The notes under the pieces: generated by a model | Database searches by the model: none | Told to the model about the DNA's origin: nothing | Seen by the model: only the letters and a program-made list of their open reading frames with translations | Shown: piece after piece, positions 1-6,652 of the stretch | Position numbering within the stretch: the first letter of the stretch is position 1 | Layout of the letters: every line of letters starts with the position of its first letter | DNA from: Geodermatophilaceae bacterium | GTDB taxonomy: Bacteria; Actinomycetota; Actinomycetes; Mycobacteriales; Geodermatophilaceae | Assembly (NCBI GenBank): GCA_013814015.1 | Contig: JACCQS010000306.1 | Coordinates: 1-12,255, forward strand | Length of the DNA stretch: 12,255 nt | Direction of reading: 5' to 3' | Translations under genes and position numbers: made by a program

Positions 1-1
1 G

Positions 2-532
2 TACAGCGGCATGGCGACCGACCTCACCTACAAAGCGGCACCCTACAAGGATTCCGGTGGCTGGCCACGCACTGCTCGGTCCCGGACCATGAAGCTGATG
101 GCCGACGCAAAAGCGGTGGTGCTCGCCGGAGACACCCACCTCCCGTCTCTGGTCCGGCACGTCGGCGGGCCCGTCCAGTTCTGCGGTCCGGCGGGTGGGA
201 CCACGTACACGCGCTGGTTCACACCCAAACCGCCGCTGCCCAACCCGGGCAGCACCCCGAACACCGGGGACTTCACTGACGCGTACAAGAACGTCTCCAA
301 GGTGCTGGCCGTGTCCAACGTGCGCGTGGACATCAACACCTGGATCAACGCCTACGGCCAGCCCTACATCGGCGATCAGGCGCTCAAGGAGGAGGGGTAC
401 GGAATCCTGAAGATCAACACCGTGAACCGTACGCACACCTTCCAGGCCTGGCGCTTCGACGTCGACCCGCTTGCGTCCGGCGCGAAGCCCATGGCGGGCT
501 GGCCCTACGTGCTGTCCTTCGACAACGTCTGA
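2..532 (+). CDS. PhoD-like metallophosphatase / alkaline phosphatase D family, C-terminal part (5' end outside window)
   Basis: The frame is open to the left window edge, so the ATG at 11 is probably internal and the gene starts upstream. The visible part resembles the C-terminal third of PhoD-like (alkaline phosphatase D family) metallophosphatases. It has a hydrophobic strand ending in AGDTHLPSLVRH, a metal-ligand type GD-x-H motif at about residues 40-46 from the ATG. Next comes QFCGPAGGTTYTRWF, then a DTGDFTDA-like stretch (NTGDFTDAYKN) and a closing strand-rich segment with GWPYVLSF near the end. Family members are usually exported phosphomonoesterases or phosphodiesterases; the signal region is not in the window. 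The gene converges on the nitrile hydratase-type operon with only 14 nt between the stops, and no clear terminator hairpin is seen there. Family assignment is fairly confident; substrate is unknown. Confidence 0.72.
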   Translation, partial: YSGMATDLTYKAAPYKDSGGWPRTARSRTMKLMADAKAVVLAGDTHLPSLVRHVGGPVQFCGPAGGTTYTRWFTPKPPLPNPGSTPNTGDFTDAYKNVSKVLAVSNVRVDINTWINAYGQPYIGDQALKEEGYGILKINTVNRTHTFQAWRFDVDPLASGAKPMAGWPYVLSFDNV

Positions 533-546
533 CGAGCCGGCACTTC

Positions 547-1143
547 TCAGACCGCAGCGACACCGATCAAGCCGTTGCGGGTGACCAGCGCCGCGAGGCT
601 CCGCTCGTCGAGACCGTGGGTTCCTGCGGGGCGCCGCGGAAGGACCAGATAACGGGTCTCGGCGCTGGCATCCCACACGGTGATGGCTACAGCCGGGTCG
701 AGGTCGAAGCCGAATTCGGCCAGCACAGCCCGGGGTTCGCGGACAACCCGGGAACGGTAGGCCTCGCTCTTATACCAGGTGGGGGACGGCCCGAGCAGCG
801 CAATCGGATAGCAGGAGCACAGCGTGCAGACGATCACGTTGTGGGCATCGGCGGTGTTCTCGACGACCTTGAGGCGTTGTTCCTGCAGGCCTCCGCCCAT
901 CGACAAACCGAGTTCGACCAGCGCAGTATTCCCATCGGCCAGCAATCTCGCCCGGAACCCTGCGTCGAGCCAGGCCCGCGCGACCACCCGCGACCCGTTG
1001 GCCGGCGAGGCCCGGGCAAGAAACGCCTCGAGGGCTCGGTCGAGTTCGGCCGGATCCACTAGTCCACGTTCCTCGAGCAAGGCCTCGACGTGACGTACTT
1101 GGGCGGCCAGGGTGGCGTCCGTACCGTGGTGTTCGCCGCTCAT
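547..1143 (-). CDS. Nitrile hydratase alpha / thiocyanate hydrolase gamma-type metal-binding subunit
   Basis: A 198-aa protein (alpha subunits of nitrile hydratase are about 200 aa) carrying the claw motif V-C-T-L-C-S-C, with Cys106, Cys109, Ser110 and Cys111 as expected metal ligands. In this superfamily Thr after the first Cys marks the cobalt type and Ser the iron type, so non-corrin Co(III) is predicted. Downstream, TWYKSEAYRSRVVREPRAVL matches the conserved helix after the claw. The N-terminal 60 residues form the usual helical arm. The six residues after CYP read IALLGP, whereas classical enzymes have WPVLGL, so the substrate pocket differs. The ATG overlaps the stop of the upstream subunit gene (ATGA), indicating translational coupling. 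The enzyme would hydrate a nitrile to an amide, or hydrolyse thiocyanate to carbonyl sulfide and ammonia; the sequence alone does not decide. No cobalt chaperone gene is present in the window. Confidence 0.9.
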   Translation of the reverse strand: MSGEHHGTDATLAAQVRHVEALLEERGLVDPAELDRALEAFLARASPANGSRVVARAWLDAGFRARLLADGNTALVELGLSMGGGLQEQRLKVVENTADAHNVIVCTLCSCYPIALLGPSPTWYKSEAYRSRVVREPRAVLAEFGFDLDPAVAITVWDASAETRYLVLPRRPAGTHGLDERSLAALVTRNGLIGVAAV

Positions 1144-1433
1144 CCCTGGTCCACCTCCGCACCCTCGACCGGCATCAGGTTGCTCTCCCAGATGTCCAGG
1201 GTGACCGAGTGCTCACCTTCGTCGAACAGGTCTCGAGCAGCGAAGCGCACGGTGTAAACCGGAAGTGGATCGCAGGGCAGCCCCCGAGCGCGGTCATCCG
1301 CAAGCGGGTGCTGCCCTTGGGGTTCCAGGATCGTACCGACGGCACCTCGTGCGTAGCGCGGCAGTCTGCTGTGGTGCGACGGGTCGGTCCGGCAGGTCTG
1401 CACCCGCGTCCCGGGACTGAACCGGTCAGTCAT
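1140..1433 (-). CDS. Split nitrile hydratase beta subunit, C-terminal half (ScnA-like)
   Basis: A 97-aa protein corresponding to the C-terminal SH3-like barrel domain of nitrile hydratase beta, or to the alpha subunit (ScnA) of thiocyanate hydrolase. Visible family features are FSPGTRVQ at residues 5-12, HSRLPRYARGAVGTI at 21-35 with the conserved arginine-rich turn that contacts the oxidised cysteine ligands, YTVRFAARDLF at 60-70 and TLDIWESNL at 78-86. Phe70 sits where many homologues have Trp. The start ATG lies in the sequence ATGACTGA, so the gene overlaps the end of the N-half gene by 8 nt. The frame is open further upstream, but that extension is out of frame with the N-half homology and is not plausible protein. 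Its stop overlaps the alpha-subunit start by 4 nt. The overlaps suggest tightly coupled, near-equimolar synthesis. Confidence 0.88.
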   Translation of the reverse strand: MTDRFSPGTRVQTCRTDPSHHSRLPRYARGAVGTILEPQGQHPLADDRARGLPCDPLPVYTVRFAARDLFDEGEHSVTLDIWESNLMPVEGAEVDQG

Positions 1434-1725
1434 GCGAGACCTGCCCAGCAGAGATCTCCTCGGCCGAGACGACGCCCTTCCTGACCAGAAGCGTGCTGAT
1501 GGCATGCAGCCATTTCTCGTAGTAGGACGAATCCAGGTAGTGCTGGGGCGCCATCTGCTCGACGGCGTCGCGGAACTCGTCGAGGTTGTAGACGCCACGG
1601 CCCATCAGGGCCCGGTTGATCGCGAAGACGTGCGCCTCCCAGTCGGAGTGGAAGGGCGGCTCGTCCGCCTCCTCTTCGATCGCCGCGAAGCCCTGCATTC
1701 CGCCGACATCATTGATCCGACTCAA
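1426..1725 (-). CDS. Split nitrile hydratase beta subunit, N-terminal half (ScnB-like)
   Basis: A 99-aa protein equal to the helical N-terminal half of nitrile hydratase beta, starting with the signature INDVGGMQGF at residues 4-13. It continues with HSDWEAHVFAINRAL (26-40), FRDAVEQMAPQHYL (51-64) and SSYYEKWLHAISTLL (66-80). Arg52 lies in the FR...E.M.P..Y context of the beta arginine that hydrogen-bonds the modified claw cysteines in known nitrile hydratases. The start is TTG, chosen because a strong GAGGAGG Shine-Dalgarno sits 7 nt upstream and the signature follows at once. In ordinary nitrile hydratases this half is fused to the C-terminal half; here a stop and an 8-nt overlapping new ATG separate them, as in thiocyanate hydrolase (scnB-scnA-scnC) and the three-subunit toyocamycin nitrile hydratase. 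Because the new ORF has its own start and both neighbours are intact, this looks like real subunit splitting rather than a frameshift error. Confidence 0.87.
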   Translation of the reverse strand: MSRINDVGGMQGFAAIEEEADEPPFHSDWEAHVFAINRALMGRGVYNLDEFRDAVEQMAPQHYLDSSYYEKWLHAISTLLVRKGVVSAEEISAGQVSHD

Positions 1726-1754
1726 AGCCAGCCCTCCTCGTGCGCTCGACTCAT
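1722..1754 (-). CDS. Possible 10-codon leader ORF (MSRAHEEGWL) overlapping the operon's first gene
   Basis: On the minus strand an ATG at 1754 is preceded at a short distance by GGAGAGG. It opens a 10-codon frame whose TGA stop overlaps the TTG start of the ScnB-like gene (TTGA). This could provide translational coupling or leader-peptide control of the operon. The peptide has no obvious regulatory codon run beyond one Trp. It may also be chance, because the strong GAGGAGG of the next gene lies inside it. No homology is claimed. Confidence 0.3.
   Translation of the reverse strand: MSRAHEEGWL
1733..1739 (-). promoter_or_regulatory. Ribosome binding site fixing the TTG start of the ScnB-like gene
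   Basis: GAGGAGG on the minus strand, 7 nt before TTG at 1725. It is among the strongest Shine-Dalgarno matches in the window and supports a TTG start, since no ATG or GTG lies between it and the INDVGGMQGF signature. Confidence 0.75.
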
Positions 1755-1820
1755 GACCTCTCCGGCTCCCAGTCTGTCATCACTCGGTCGGTTGCCCCGG
1801 CCTCGCGGCCGCTGCCGGGC

Positions 1821-2151
1821 GAGGCCGATCCGGTGTGTACCGCCTGCGCCCAGCAGGCGACCGGATCGCCGTTCCTGACCAATCTCAACGCGGGTCGCGA
1901 GGTGGAGACCGGAGTCGACTACACGAACGTGGTCACCCGGTACGACGAAGTCGTGCTGCCCTACCGCAGCGGGTATCTCTCCGGGCCATCGACTCAGATC
2001 ACGAACATCACCCTGCAGGCCAGGTGCCCGCTCGACTTCACCGACCACCTGCTGATCATCTACGACTACGCCGCTCCGCAATGTTGGGTCGAGCACGCAT
2101 TGCTCCGCGATGGCCCGGGCCAGCCCAACCTTCCGGCCATTCTGCCTATGA
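1821..2151 (+). pseudogene. C-terminal relic of an extracellular triacylglycerol lipase/esterase, frameshifted
   Basis: The translation from 1821 matches the C-terminal third of actinobacterial secreted lipases. It shows VCTACAQQATGSPFLTNLNAG, then TRYDEVVLPY with the expected catalytic Asp at 1944-1946, SGYLSGP, and CPLDFTDHLLIIYD with the expected catalytic His at 2046-2048. The alpha/beta-hydrolase core with the nucleophile GHSxG is absent; the sequence upstream (about 1740-1820) no longer looks like lipase. Near 2120-2128 the homology moves to the +1 frame, where T-F-R-P-F-C-L ends at TGA 2149-2151, the usual type of C-terminus for this family. The gene is therefore truncated at the 5' side and frameshifted near its end. 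It is head-to-head with the split nitrile hydratase operon, whose promoter must lie inside the relic, so an insertion or deletion junction probably sits around 1750-1820. The left boundary is approximate. Confidence 0.72.
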
Positions 2152-2263
2152 GGCGCCGGCATCGCCTCGCAGTACAACCGCCTTCTCGGCGTCGCCCCTG
2201 AAGGGTCAGGTGCAATGCGTAGGACAAAGGTGGCTTGTGGCGTTGCCCTACCCTCGTTCCTCC

Positions 2264-2352
2264 GGAGGGCTCGCATAGTGGCCTAGTGCGGCGGTCTTGA
2301 AAACCGCTATGGCTGGTGACAGTCATCGTGGGTTCGAATCCCACGCCCTCCG
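2264..2352 (+). tRNA. tRNA-Ser (anticodon UGA)
   Basis: All arms fold. The acceptor GGAGGGC pairs with GCCCTCC at 2345-2351, with discriminator G at 2352. The D-stem is GCAT/GTGC, and the anticodon stem GCGGT/ACCGC holds the loop CTTGAAA with TGA at 2298-2300. The long variable arm (ATGGCTG paired with CAGTCAT, one G-U) is typical of serine tRNA. The T-arm is GTGGG-TTCGAAT-CCCAC. CCA is not encoded. It reads UCA/UCG-type serine codons. Downstream genes show signs of a variable region, and tRNA-Ser genes are common integration sites, but no duplicated tRNA 3' end was found in this window. Confidence 0.96.
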
Positions 2353-2358
2353 CTCTGT

Positions 2359-2404
2359 GATCTCTCGGGAGATCCCGGACGGTCCGAACCCAGTTTGGGT
2401 TCGG
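2359..2404 (+). terminator. Two tandem perfect hairpins downstream of tRNA-Ser (probable terminator)
   Basis: GATCTC-TCGG-GAGATC at 2359-2374 forms a 6-bp stem with a 4-nt loop. CCGAACCCA-GTT-TGGGTTCGG at 2384-2404 forms a perfect 9-bp stem with a 3-nt loop. They begin 7 nt after the tRNA end. No U-tract follows; such U-less hairpins are often accepted as terminators in actinobacteria. They could also act in the leader of the toxin-antitoxin operon that starts at 2455. Confidence 0.55.
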
Positions 2405-2425
2405 TCTGGCATCGCGACGTGGCAG

Positions 2426-2455
2426 TGGTACCGATTTGGCCGACAGGTAGTACCA
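2426..2455 (+). promoter_or_regulatory. Inverted repeat TGGTAC...GTACCA before the antitoxin start (candidate VapB operator)
   Basis: TGGTAC at 2426-2431 and GTACCA at 2450-2455 form an inverted repeat 24 nt centre to centre, ending on the antitoxin ATG. Ribbon-helix-helix antitoxins usually bind short inverted repeats at their own promoter, so autoregulation is a reasonable inference. No -10/-35 pair is convincing. Confidence 0.35.
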
Positions 2456-2727
2456 TGACAGTCGTGGCAACCAACTTGCGTCTGTCCGGCGAAGCCGCCG
2501 CGGCTCTGCGTGACGCGGCCAAGCGGAGTGGCCGGTCCCAGCAGGATCTGCTCCGAGAGGCCGTCGATCGTCTTCTAGGCCTGAGGCCCGACCAGAGCGC
2601 GCGCCAACGGGCAGTGCAGGCTGGGATCGTCGAGCCTCCCAGTCTCTTTGACGATGTCATCCCGAGCATCGGACTTCCGGGGAACGTCACCACCCTGGAC
2701 CTACTCGATCGAGACCACGATCGGTGA
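2455..2727 (+). CDS. VapB-like ribbon-helix-helix antitoxin
   Basis: A 90-aa protein with an N-terminal ribbon-helix-helix fold: strand TNLRLSG (residues 6-12), helix EAAAALRDAAKRSG, and second helix RSQQDLLREAVDRLLGL to about residue 43. This is the DNA-binding pattern of CopG/VapB-type antitoxins. The acidic C-terminal tail (SLFDDVIPSI...TLDLLDRDHDR) would wrap the toxin. The ATG at 2455 was chosen over an upstream ATG at 2395, which would add a non-homologous leader running through the hairpin region; a GTG at 2464 is another option. The stop overlaps the toxin's GTG start (GTGA), as usual for these pairs. Its predicted role is to neutralise the partner PIN-domain ribonuclease and repress the shared promoter. 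Confidence 0.82.
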   Translation: MTVVATNLRLSGEAAAALRDAAKRSGRSQQDLLREAVDRLLGLRPDQSARQRAVQAGIVEPPSLFDDVIPSIGLPGNVTTLDLLDRDHDR

Positions 2728-3128
2728 CAACTCTGTACGTCGACAGCAGTGCCCTGCTCAAACGCGTCGTCCTCGAAGCCGAGTCCTCGGCAGTCCGCTT
2801 TCTGCTACGGGAGGCAGACGCAGACGGCGACTTGATCACCGCGTCGTCGTTGGCTTGGCTTGAGGTCTGGCGGTCACTTCGTCGAGCAGGGGTGGCCGAC
2901 CTTGCGGCGACGGTCAACTCTGCGTTGTCCGGCGTCGCCATGTTTCGTCTGCGCGACACGGTTCTCATCCGAGCGCGGCGGGTGGGCTACGACGAGCTGC
3001 GTTCGCTGGATGCAATCCATCTGGCGTCGGCATTGGATGTCGGCGCCGACTCGATTCTCACTTATGACGAGCGTCTCGCGGAATCGGCGGCCTCGGTCGG
3101 CCTCAACGTCCTGGCTCCGCGGGAGTGA
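2724..3128 (+). CDS. VapC-like PIN-domain ribonuclease toxin
   Basis: A 134-aa protein, the standard VapC length, starting at GTG 2724, which overlaps the antitoxin stop. The acidic metal-binding residues of the PIN domain are all visible: Asp7 in YVDSSALLK, Glu47 in LAWLEVWRSL, Asp96 in LRSLDAIHLASAL and Asp115 in LTYDERL. The protein is therefore expected to be an active Mg2+-dependent endoribonuclease held in check by the upstream antitoxin. VapC toxins often cut tRNA anticodon loops or rRNA; the target here is unknown. The pair lies about 100 bp after a tRNA-Ser gene, a typical site for mobile toxin-antitoxin modules. Confidence 0.9.
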   Translation: MTTLYVDSSALLKRVVLEAESSAVRFLLREADADGDLITASSLAWLEVWRSLRRAGVADLAATVNSALSGVAMFRLRDTVLIRARRVGYDELRSLDAIHLASALDVGADSILTYDERLAESAASVGLNVLAPRE

Positions 3129-3146
3129 TCGAGCCGTAGCCAACCC

Positions 3147-3178
3147 GACGAGGCGCGAAAGCCATCCCATCAGGTCCG
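3147..3178 (+). repeat. Direct repeat, left copy (GAAAGCCATCCCATCAG core)
   Basis: The 17-nt core at 3157-3173 is identical to 8318-8334. Flanks GACGAG on the left and TCCG on the right also match, with one 1-nt length difference and a few substitutions over about 32 nt. It lies 19 nt after the toxin gene stop. An exact 17-nt match is unlikely by chance in a window of this size. Copies bracket the helicase and deaminase-like genes in the same orientation. Confidence 0.7.
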
Positions 3179-3332
3179 GTCCGTTCTGACCCCTCTCCGC
3201 GTACTTACCAGTGACTGATCGCCGACCAGAACGTGCCCGATCTCCGAATTTCTCACCCGTCCCTCGGGTGCCTACGTCGAAGGGTCGGTGGCGTCGGTTA
3301 GCGTCGGGCTGGTGCGAGGAGGACGGGACGCA

Positions 3333-6300
3333 ATGCAACTCACCATGACTGCCGACGAGACGGCACTGTCCAGGCTGGTCGGCACCGAGACCTTCCTACG
3401 AGGACGCGACTACGCCCGGCGCGGTGCCGTACTCAACCCGCAGAGCCTCGAGGACCCTCAGCACATTTTCGGCCAGGTGCGCGGCGCCGCCCGCATGCCC
3501 TATACCGCGATCGCCGTCGTCTCGAAGTCGGCCGACGGCAAGCTGGCGTCCTTCCAGGGCACCTGCACATGCCCCGTCCGCGTGGACTGCAAGCACACCG
3601 TGGCGCTTGTGCTTGCTTCACTCCCCCACGATGCAGGGGGTGCGGACGGCAATGTTGCTGCACCACACGCACCGTGGGAGCGGGCGCTGATCGATCTCGC
3701 CCGGGATGATGATCAAGAGTTGCCCCCGCCGGCCGTTGCTCTGCAACTCGAGCTCATCGCGCCTTCCATGCGCCCTCCGTACAACGCGCGACCCGTCCCA
3801 CCGCGGCTCGGCCTGCGACCCGTGCTCCCCGGCAAGAACGGTGGCTGGGTGCGGGCTGGGATCGCCTGGTCGAGCGTCGGTTATCTTTCCTACTCCCGCC
3901 GTGACATCGCCCCCGAGTACCTCCGGCTGCTCACCGAGATCATGGCTATGGATTCGTCGGGTCCGTCGGCCTATTACGGCGGTGCGAGCCACGCGATCTA
4001 CCTCGAGTCCCTCGCCAGCAGGCGCATCTGGGATCTCCTCGCCGAGGCGCGCGACATCGGGATGCCGTTGGTCCATGCCGGCAAGCAGGCGCCGCCGGTG
4101 GCTGTGTACGACGACGACGCGGACCTCGTCCTGGATCTCAGCCGCAGCGCCACGGGGCTCGTGCTGCGCTCCCAGGTCATCGTGGGCCGCGAGCGACCCG
4201 CACTGGATGCGGCGTTACTGCTCGGCGACCCAGTGCACGGCATCGCATGGTGGCAGGCGGACGGCGAGCTCGAGCCGCGACCGAACAGCGGGCTCCGGCT
4301 GGCCCGCTTCAGCGCGCCCGTTGACTCGGCGCTGCGGCATCTGGTCGAGCAGCGGACGCTGCTGGTACCGCGGCGGGACGAGATCCGTTTCTTCAGTGAG
4401 TACTACGCGGTGTTGCGGCAGCGGGCTCGGGTGACCTCCGGCGACGAGTCGGTCACGTTGCCCGAGCCGTTGCCCCCCGCGCTGACCCTGATCGTGCGAC
4501 ATCTCGCTGGCCATCGCCTCAGCCTCGAGTGGCAGTGGCGGTACAGCCTCGCGGACGTGGTGCGGCGGGAACCGCTCTGGCCGCCGCACGGACCGGCCAG
4601 GGGCCGTGATCTCGAGCAGGAGGGCATCGTCCTGTCCGCCGTGCTGCGGATCGCCGGCTCGATGCCCGAGCTTTGCGAGGTCACGACCGGCGGTGCGCGG
4701 CTCGCTCCAGCGGTCGAGCTCGACGGATTCGCGACCATCCGATTCACGACGGACGTGTTACCCGGGCTGGCCGAACTGAGCGAGCTCACCATCGAGACCC
4801 ACGGCACGCCGACGAGCTACCGGGAGGCCGTAGCTGCGCCCGTCGTGGCGATATCAGGATCGGAGTCCCCCGACGACCGGGACTGGTTCGACCTCGCCGT
4901 CACCGTATCGGTGGACGGCGAGCAGGTCCCATTCGAGCGGCTGTTCGTCGCACTGTCGGCGGGCGAGAGCCATCTCATCCTGCCGAGCGGGACCTACTTC
5001 AGCCTCGACCTCGCCGAATTCCGAACGCTTGCGGATCTGATCGCCGAGGCACGAGCGATGCAGGACCCCGGTTCCAACACGGTCCGTCTGAGCCGCTATC
5101 AGGCAAGCCTCTGGGACGAGCTGGATCGTCTGGGTGTGATCAGTGGCCAGGCCGCGGACTGGCAGCGGTCGGTACGCGCGTTGACCCGCGTCGGCGAGTT
5201 GGCCGAGCCCGCGATTCCACAGACGCTGGAGGCCGTCCTGCGCCCATATCAACACACCGGATTCAGCTGGCTGGCCTTCCTCTACGCGAACCGGCTGGGC
5301 GGCATCCTCGCTGACGAGATGGGTCTGGGCAAGACGCTGCAGACCCTGGCGCTGATCTGCCATGCGAAGCAAACCCACGACACAGAGGGACCATTCCTGG
5401 TCGTCGCACCCACCAGCGTTGTGGTCAACTGGGCGGCCGAATGCCGAAGGTTCGCCCCCGAACTCACCGTGCGGGTGATCACCGAGACCCGCACCCGGCG
5501 TGGCCGCGAGCTGACCTCGGTCGCGTCAGGTGCCGACATCGTCATCACCTCCTACGCGCTGTTCCGCCTCGAGTACGACGACTACGCGCAACTGGGCTGG
5601 TCCGGGCTGATCCTCGACGAGGCGCAGTTCGTCAAGAATCACCAGTCGCGCGGGCACCAGTGCGCCAAGAGGTTGCCGGCGCCCTTCAAACTGGCGATTA
5701 CCGGAACGCCGATGGAGAACAACCTGATGGAGCTGTGGTCGCTGCTGTCGATCACGGCTCCGGGGCTGTTTGCTAACCCGATCCGCTTCGAGCAGCAGTA
5801 CCGTACGCCGATCGAGCGCGGCAACGACGCAGAGTTGCTCGCTCAACTCCGGCGCCGGGTTAAGCCGCTCATGCTGCGCCGCTCGAAGGAAGAGGTTGCG
5901 CGCGACCTGCCCGACAAACAGGAGCAGGTCGTCGAGCTGGAGCTGAATCCGAAGCATCGGCGGGTCTACCAGACCCACCTTCAACGCGAGCGGCAAAAGG
6001 TGCTCGGTCTGCTGGGCGACTTGGAGAAGAATCGGTTCGCGATCTTCAGGTCGCTGACCCTGCTCCGGCAGGCAAGCCTCGACGCTGCGTTGATCGACCC
6101 CGCTTATGCGAACATCCCGTCCACCAAGCTGGACGTCTTGATGGAACTTCTGACCGAGATCGTCAGCGAAGGCCACCGGACGCTGGTCTTCAGCCAGTTC
6201 ACCCGATTCTTGGAAGCCGCCCGCCGGCGGCTGGATGCCGACGGCGTCGAGTACGTCTACCTGGACGGCTCGACGAGAAACCGGACCGCAGTGCTGGCCG

Positions 6301-6623
6301 AGTTCAAGAACGGCACCGCGCCGGTGTTCCTGATCAGCCTCAAGGCGGGCGGATTCGGCCTCAACCTGACCGAAGCCGACTACTGCATCCTTCTCGACCC
6401 CTGGTGGAACCCGGCCACCGAGGCTCAGGCAGTCGACCGGGTGCATCGGATCGGCCAGACGAAGAAGGTCATGGTCTACCGGCTGGTCGCCAAGGACACC
6501 ATCGAGGAGAAGGTGGTAGCACTCAAGGCCGCCAAGGCGGCGCTGTTCGGCAGCGTCATGAACGGAGGCCAGTTCTCCTCCGGTGCCCTCACCGCCGCGG
6601 ACATCCGCGGCATGCTCGAGTAG
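3333..6623 (+). CDS. SWIM zinc-finger SNF2/SWI2-family DEAD-like helicase
   Basis: A 1096-aa protein. An N-terminal SWIM zinc finger has ligands Cys78, Cys80, Cys86 and His88 (CTCPVRVDCKH). A long middle part (about 180-600) corresponds to the region associated with bacterial SNF2 helicases. The C-terminal ATPase contains motif I DEMGLGKT (661-668), motif Ia VVAPTSVVVNW, motif II DEAQ (762-765), motif III TGTPMENN (790-797), TLVFSQFTRF, GGFGLNLTEADYCILLDPWWNP, and motif VI VHRIGQ (1037-1042). All key residues are intact, so it should be an ATP-dependent DNA translocase acting on nucleoprotein complexes. Homologues (HepA/RapA-like) are linked to transcription recycling, repair or defence, and no role is proven by the sequence. 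The start at 3333 follows GAGGAGG 10 nt upstream; an in-frame ATG at 3288 and one at 3345 are alternatives. It is monocistronic, and the 200-bp upstream region shows no distinct promoter. Confidence 0.93.
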   Translation: MQLTMTADETALSRLVGTETFLRGRDYARRGAVLNPQSLEDPQHIFGQVRGAARMPYTAIAVVSKSADGKLASFQGTCTCPVRVDCKHTVALVLASLPHDAGGADGNVAAPHAPWERALIDLARDDDQELPPPAVALQLELIAPSMRPPYNARPVPPRLGLRPVLPGKNGGWVRAGIAWSSVGYLSYSRRDIAPEYLRLLTEIMAMDSSGPSAYYGGASHAIYLESLASRRIWDLLAEARDIGMPLVHAGKQAPPVAVYDDDADLVLDLSRSATGLVLRSQVIVGRERPALDAALLLGDPVHGIAWWQADGELEPRPNSGLRLARFSAPVDSALRHLVEQRTLLVPRRDEIRFFSEYYAVLRQRARVTSGDESVTLPEPLPPALTLIVRHLAGHRLSLEWQWRYSLADVVRREPLWPPHGPARGRDLEQEGIVLSAVLRIAGSMPELCEVTTGGARLAPAVELDGFATIRFTTDVLPGLAELSELTIETHGTPTSYREAVAAPVVAISGSESPDDRDWFDLAVTVSVDGEQVPFERLFVALSAGESHLILPSGTYFSLDLAEFRTLADLIAEARAMQDPGSNTVRLSRYQASLWDELDRLGVISGQAADWQRSVRALTRVGELAEPAIPQTLEAVLRPYQHTGFSWLAFLYANRLGGILADEMGLGKTLQTLALICHAKQTHDTEGPFLVVAPTSVVVNWAAECRRFAPELTVRVITETRTRRGRELTSVASGADIVITSYALFRLEYDDYAQLGWSGLILDEAQFVKNHQSRGHQCAKRLPAPFKLAITGTPMENNLMELWSLLSITAPGLFANPIRFEQQYRTPIERGNDAELLAQLRRRVKPLMLRRSKEEVARDLPDKQEQVVELELNPKHRRVYQTHLQRERQKVLGLLGDLEKNRFAIFRSLTLLRQASLDAALIDPAYANIPSTKLDVLMELLTEIVSEGHRTLVFSQFTRFLEAARRRLDADGVEYVYLDGSTRNRTAVLAEFKNGTAPVFLISLKAGGFGLNLTEADYCILLDPWWNPATEAQAVDRVHRIGQTKKVMVYRLVAKDTIEEKVVALKAAKAALFGSVMNGGQFSSGALTAADIRGMLE

Positions 6624-6652
6624 TGCTCTGCGTCGTTGCCCCGACGGCGTGA

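Noticed and set aside
1426..1433. The beta-subunit split as a sequencing error or pseudogene
   Set aside because: The overlap ATGACTGA provides a proper start for the second half, both halves end or begin at domain boundaries, and the order matches known three-subunit enzymes. Only resequencing could fully exclude an error.
1434..1598. Upstream extension of the C-half hydratase gene in the same frame
   Set aside because: The extension is Ser/Thr/Arg/Trp-rich and out of frame with the conserved N-half protein encoded there; homology starts at the ATG at 1433.
1722..2276. 184-codon minus-strand frame across the lipase relic
   Set aside because: It is antisense to clear lipase homology, has Arg/Gly/Pro-rich low-information composition, and overlaps the operon's strong ribosome binding site.
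2395..2454. Earlier start for the antitoxin
   Set aside because: It would begin inside the 9-bp hairpin and add 20 residues not resembling antitoxins; the ATG at 2455 leads straight into the ribbon-helix-helix strand.
5526..6446. 306-codon open frame on the minus strand inside the helicase gene
   Set aside because: It lies wholly antisense to the conserved SNF2 ATPase motifs, and its translation (Gln/Arg/Val-rich, no family pattern) is the usual shadow of G/C-ending codons.
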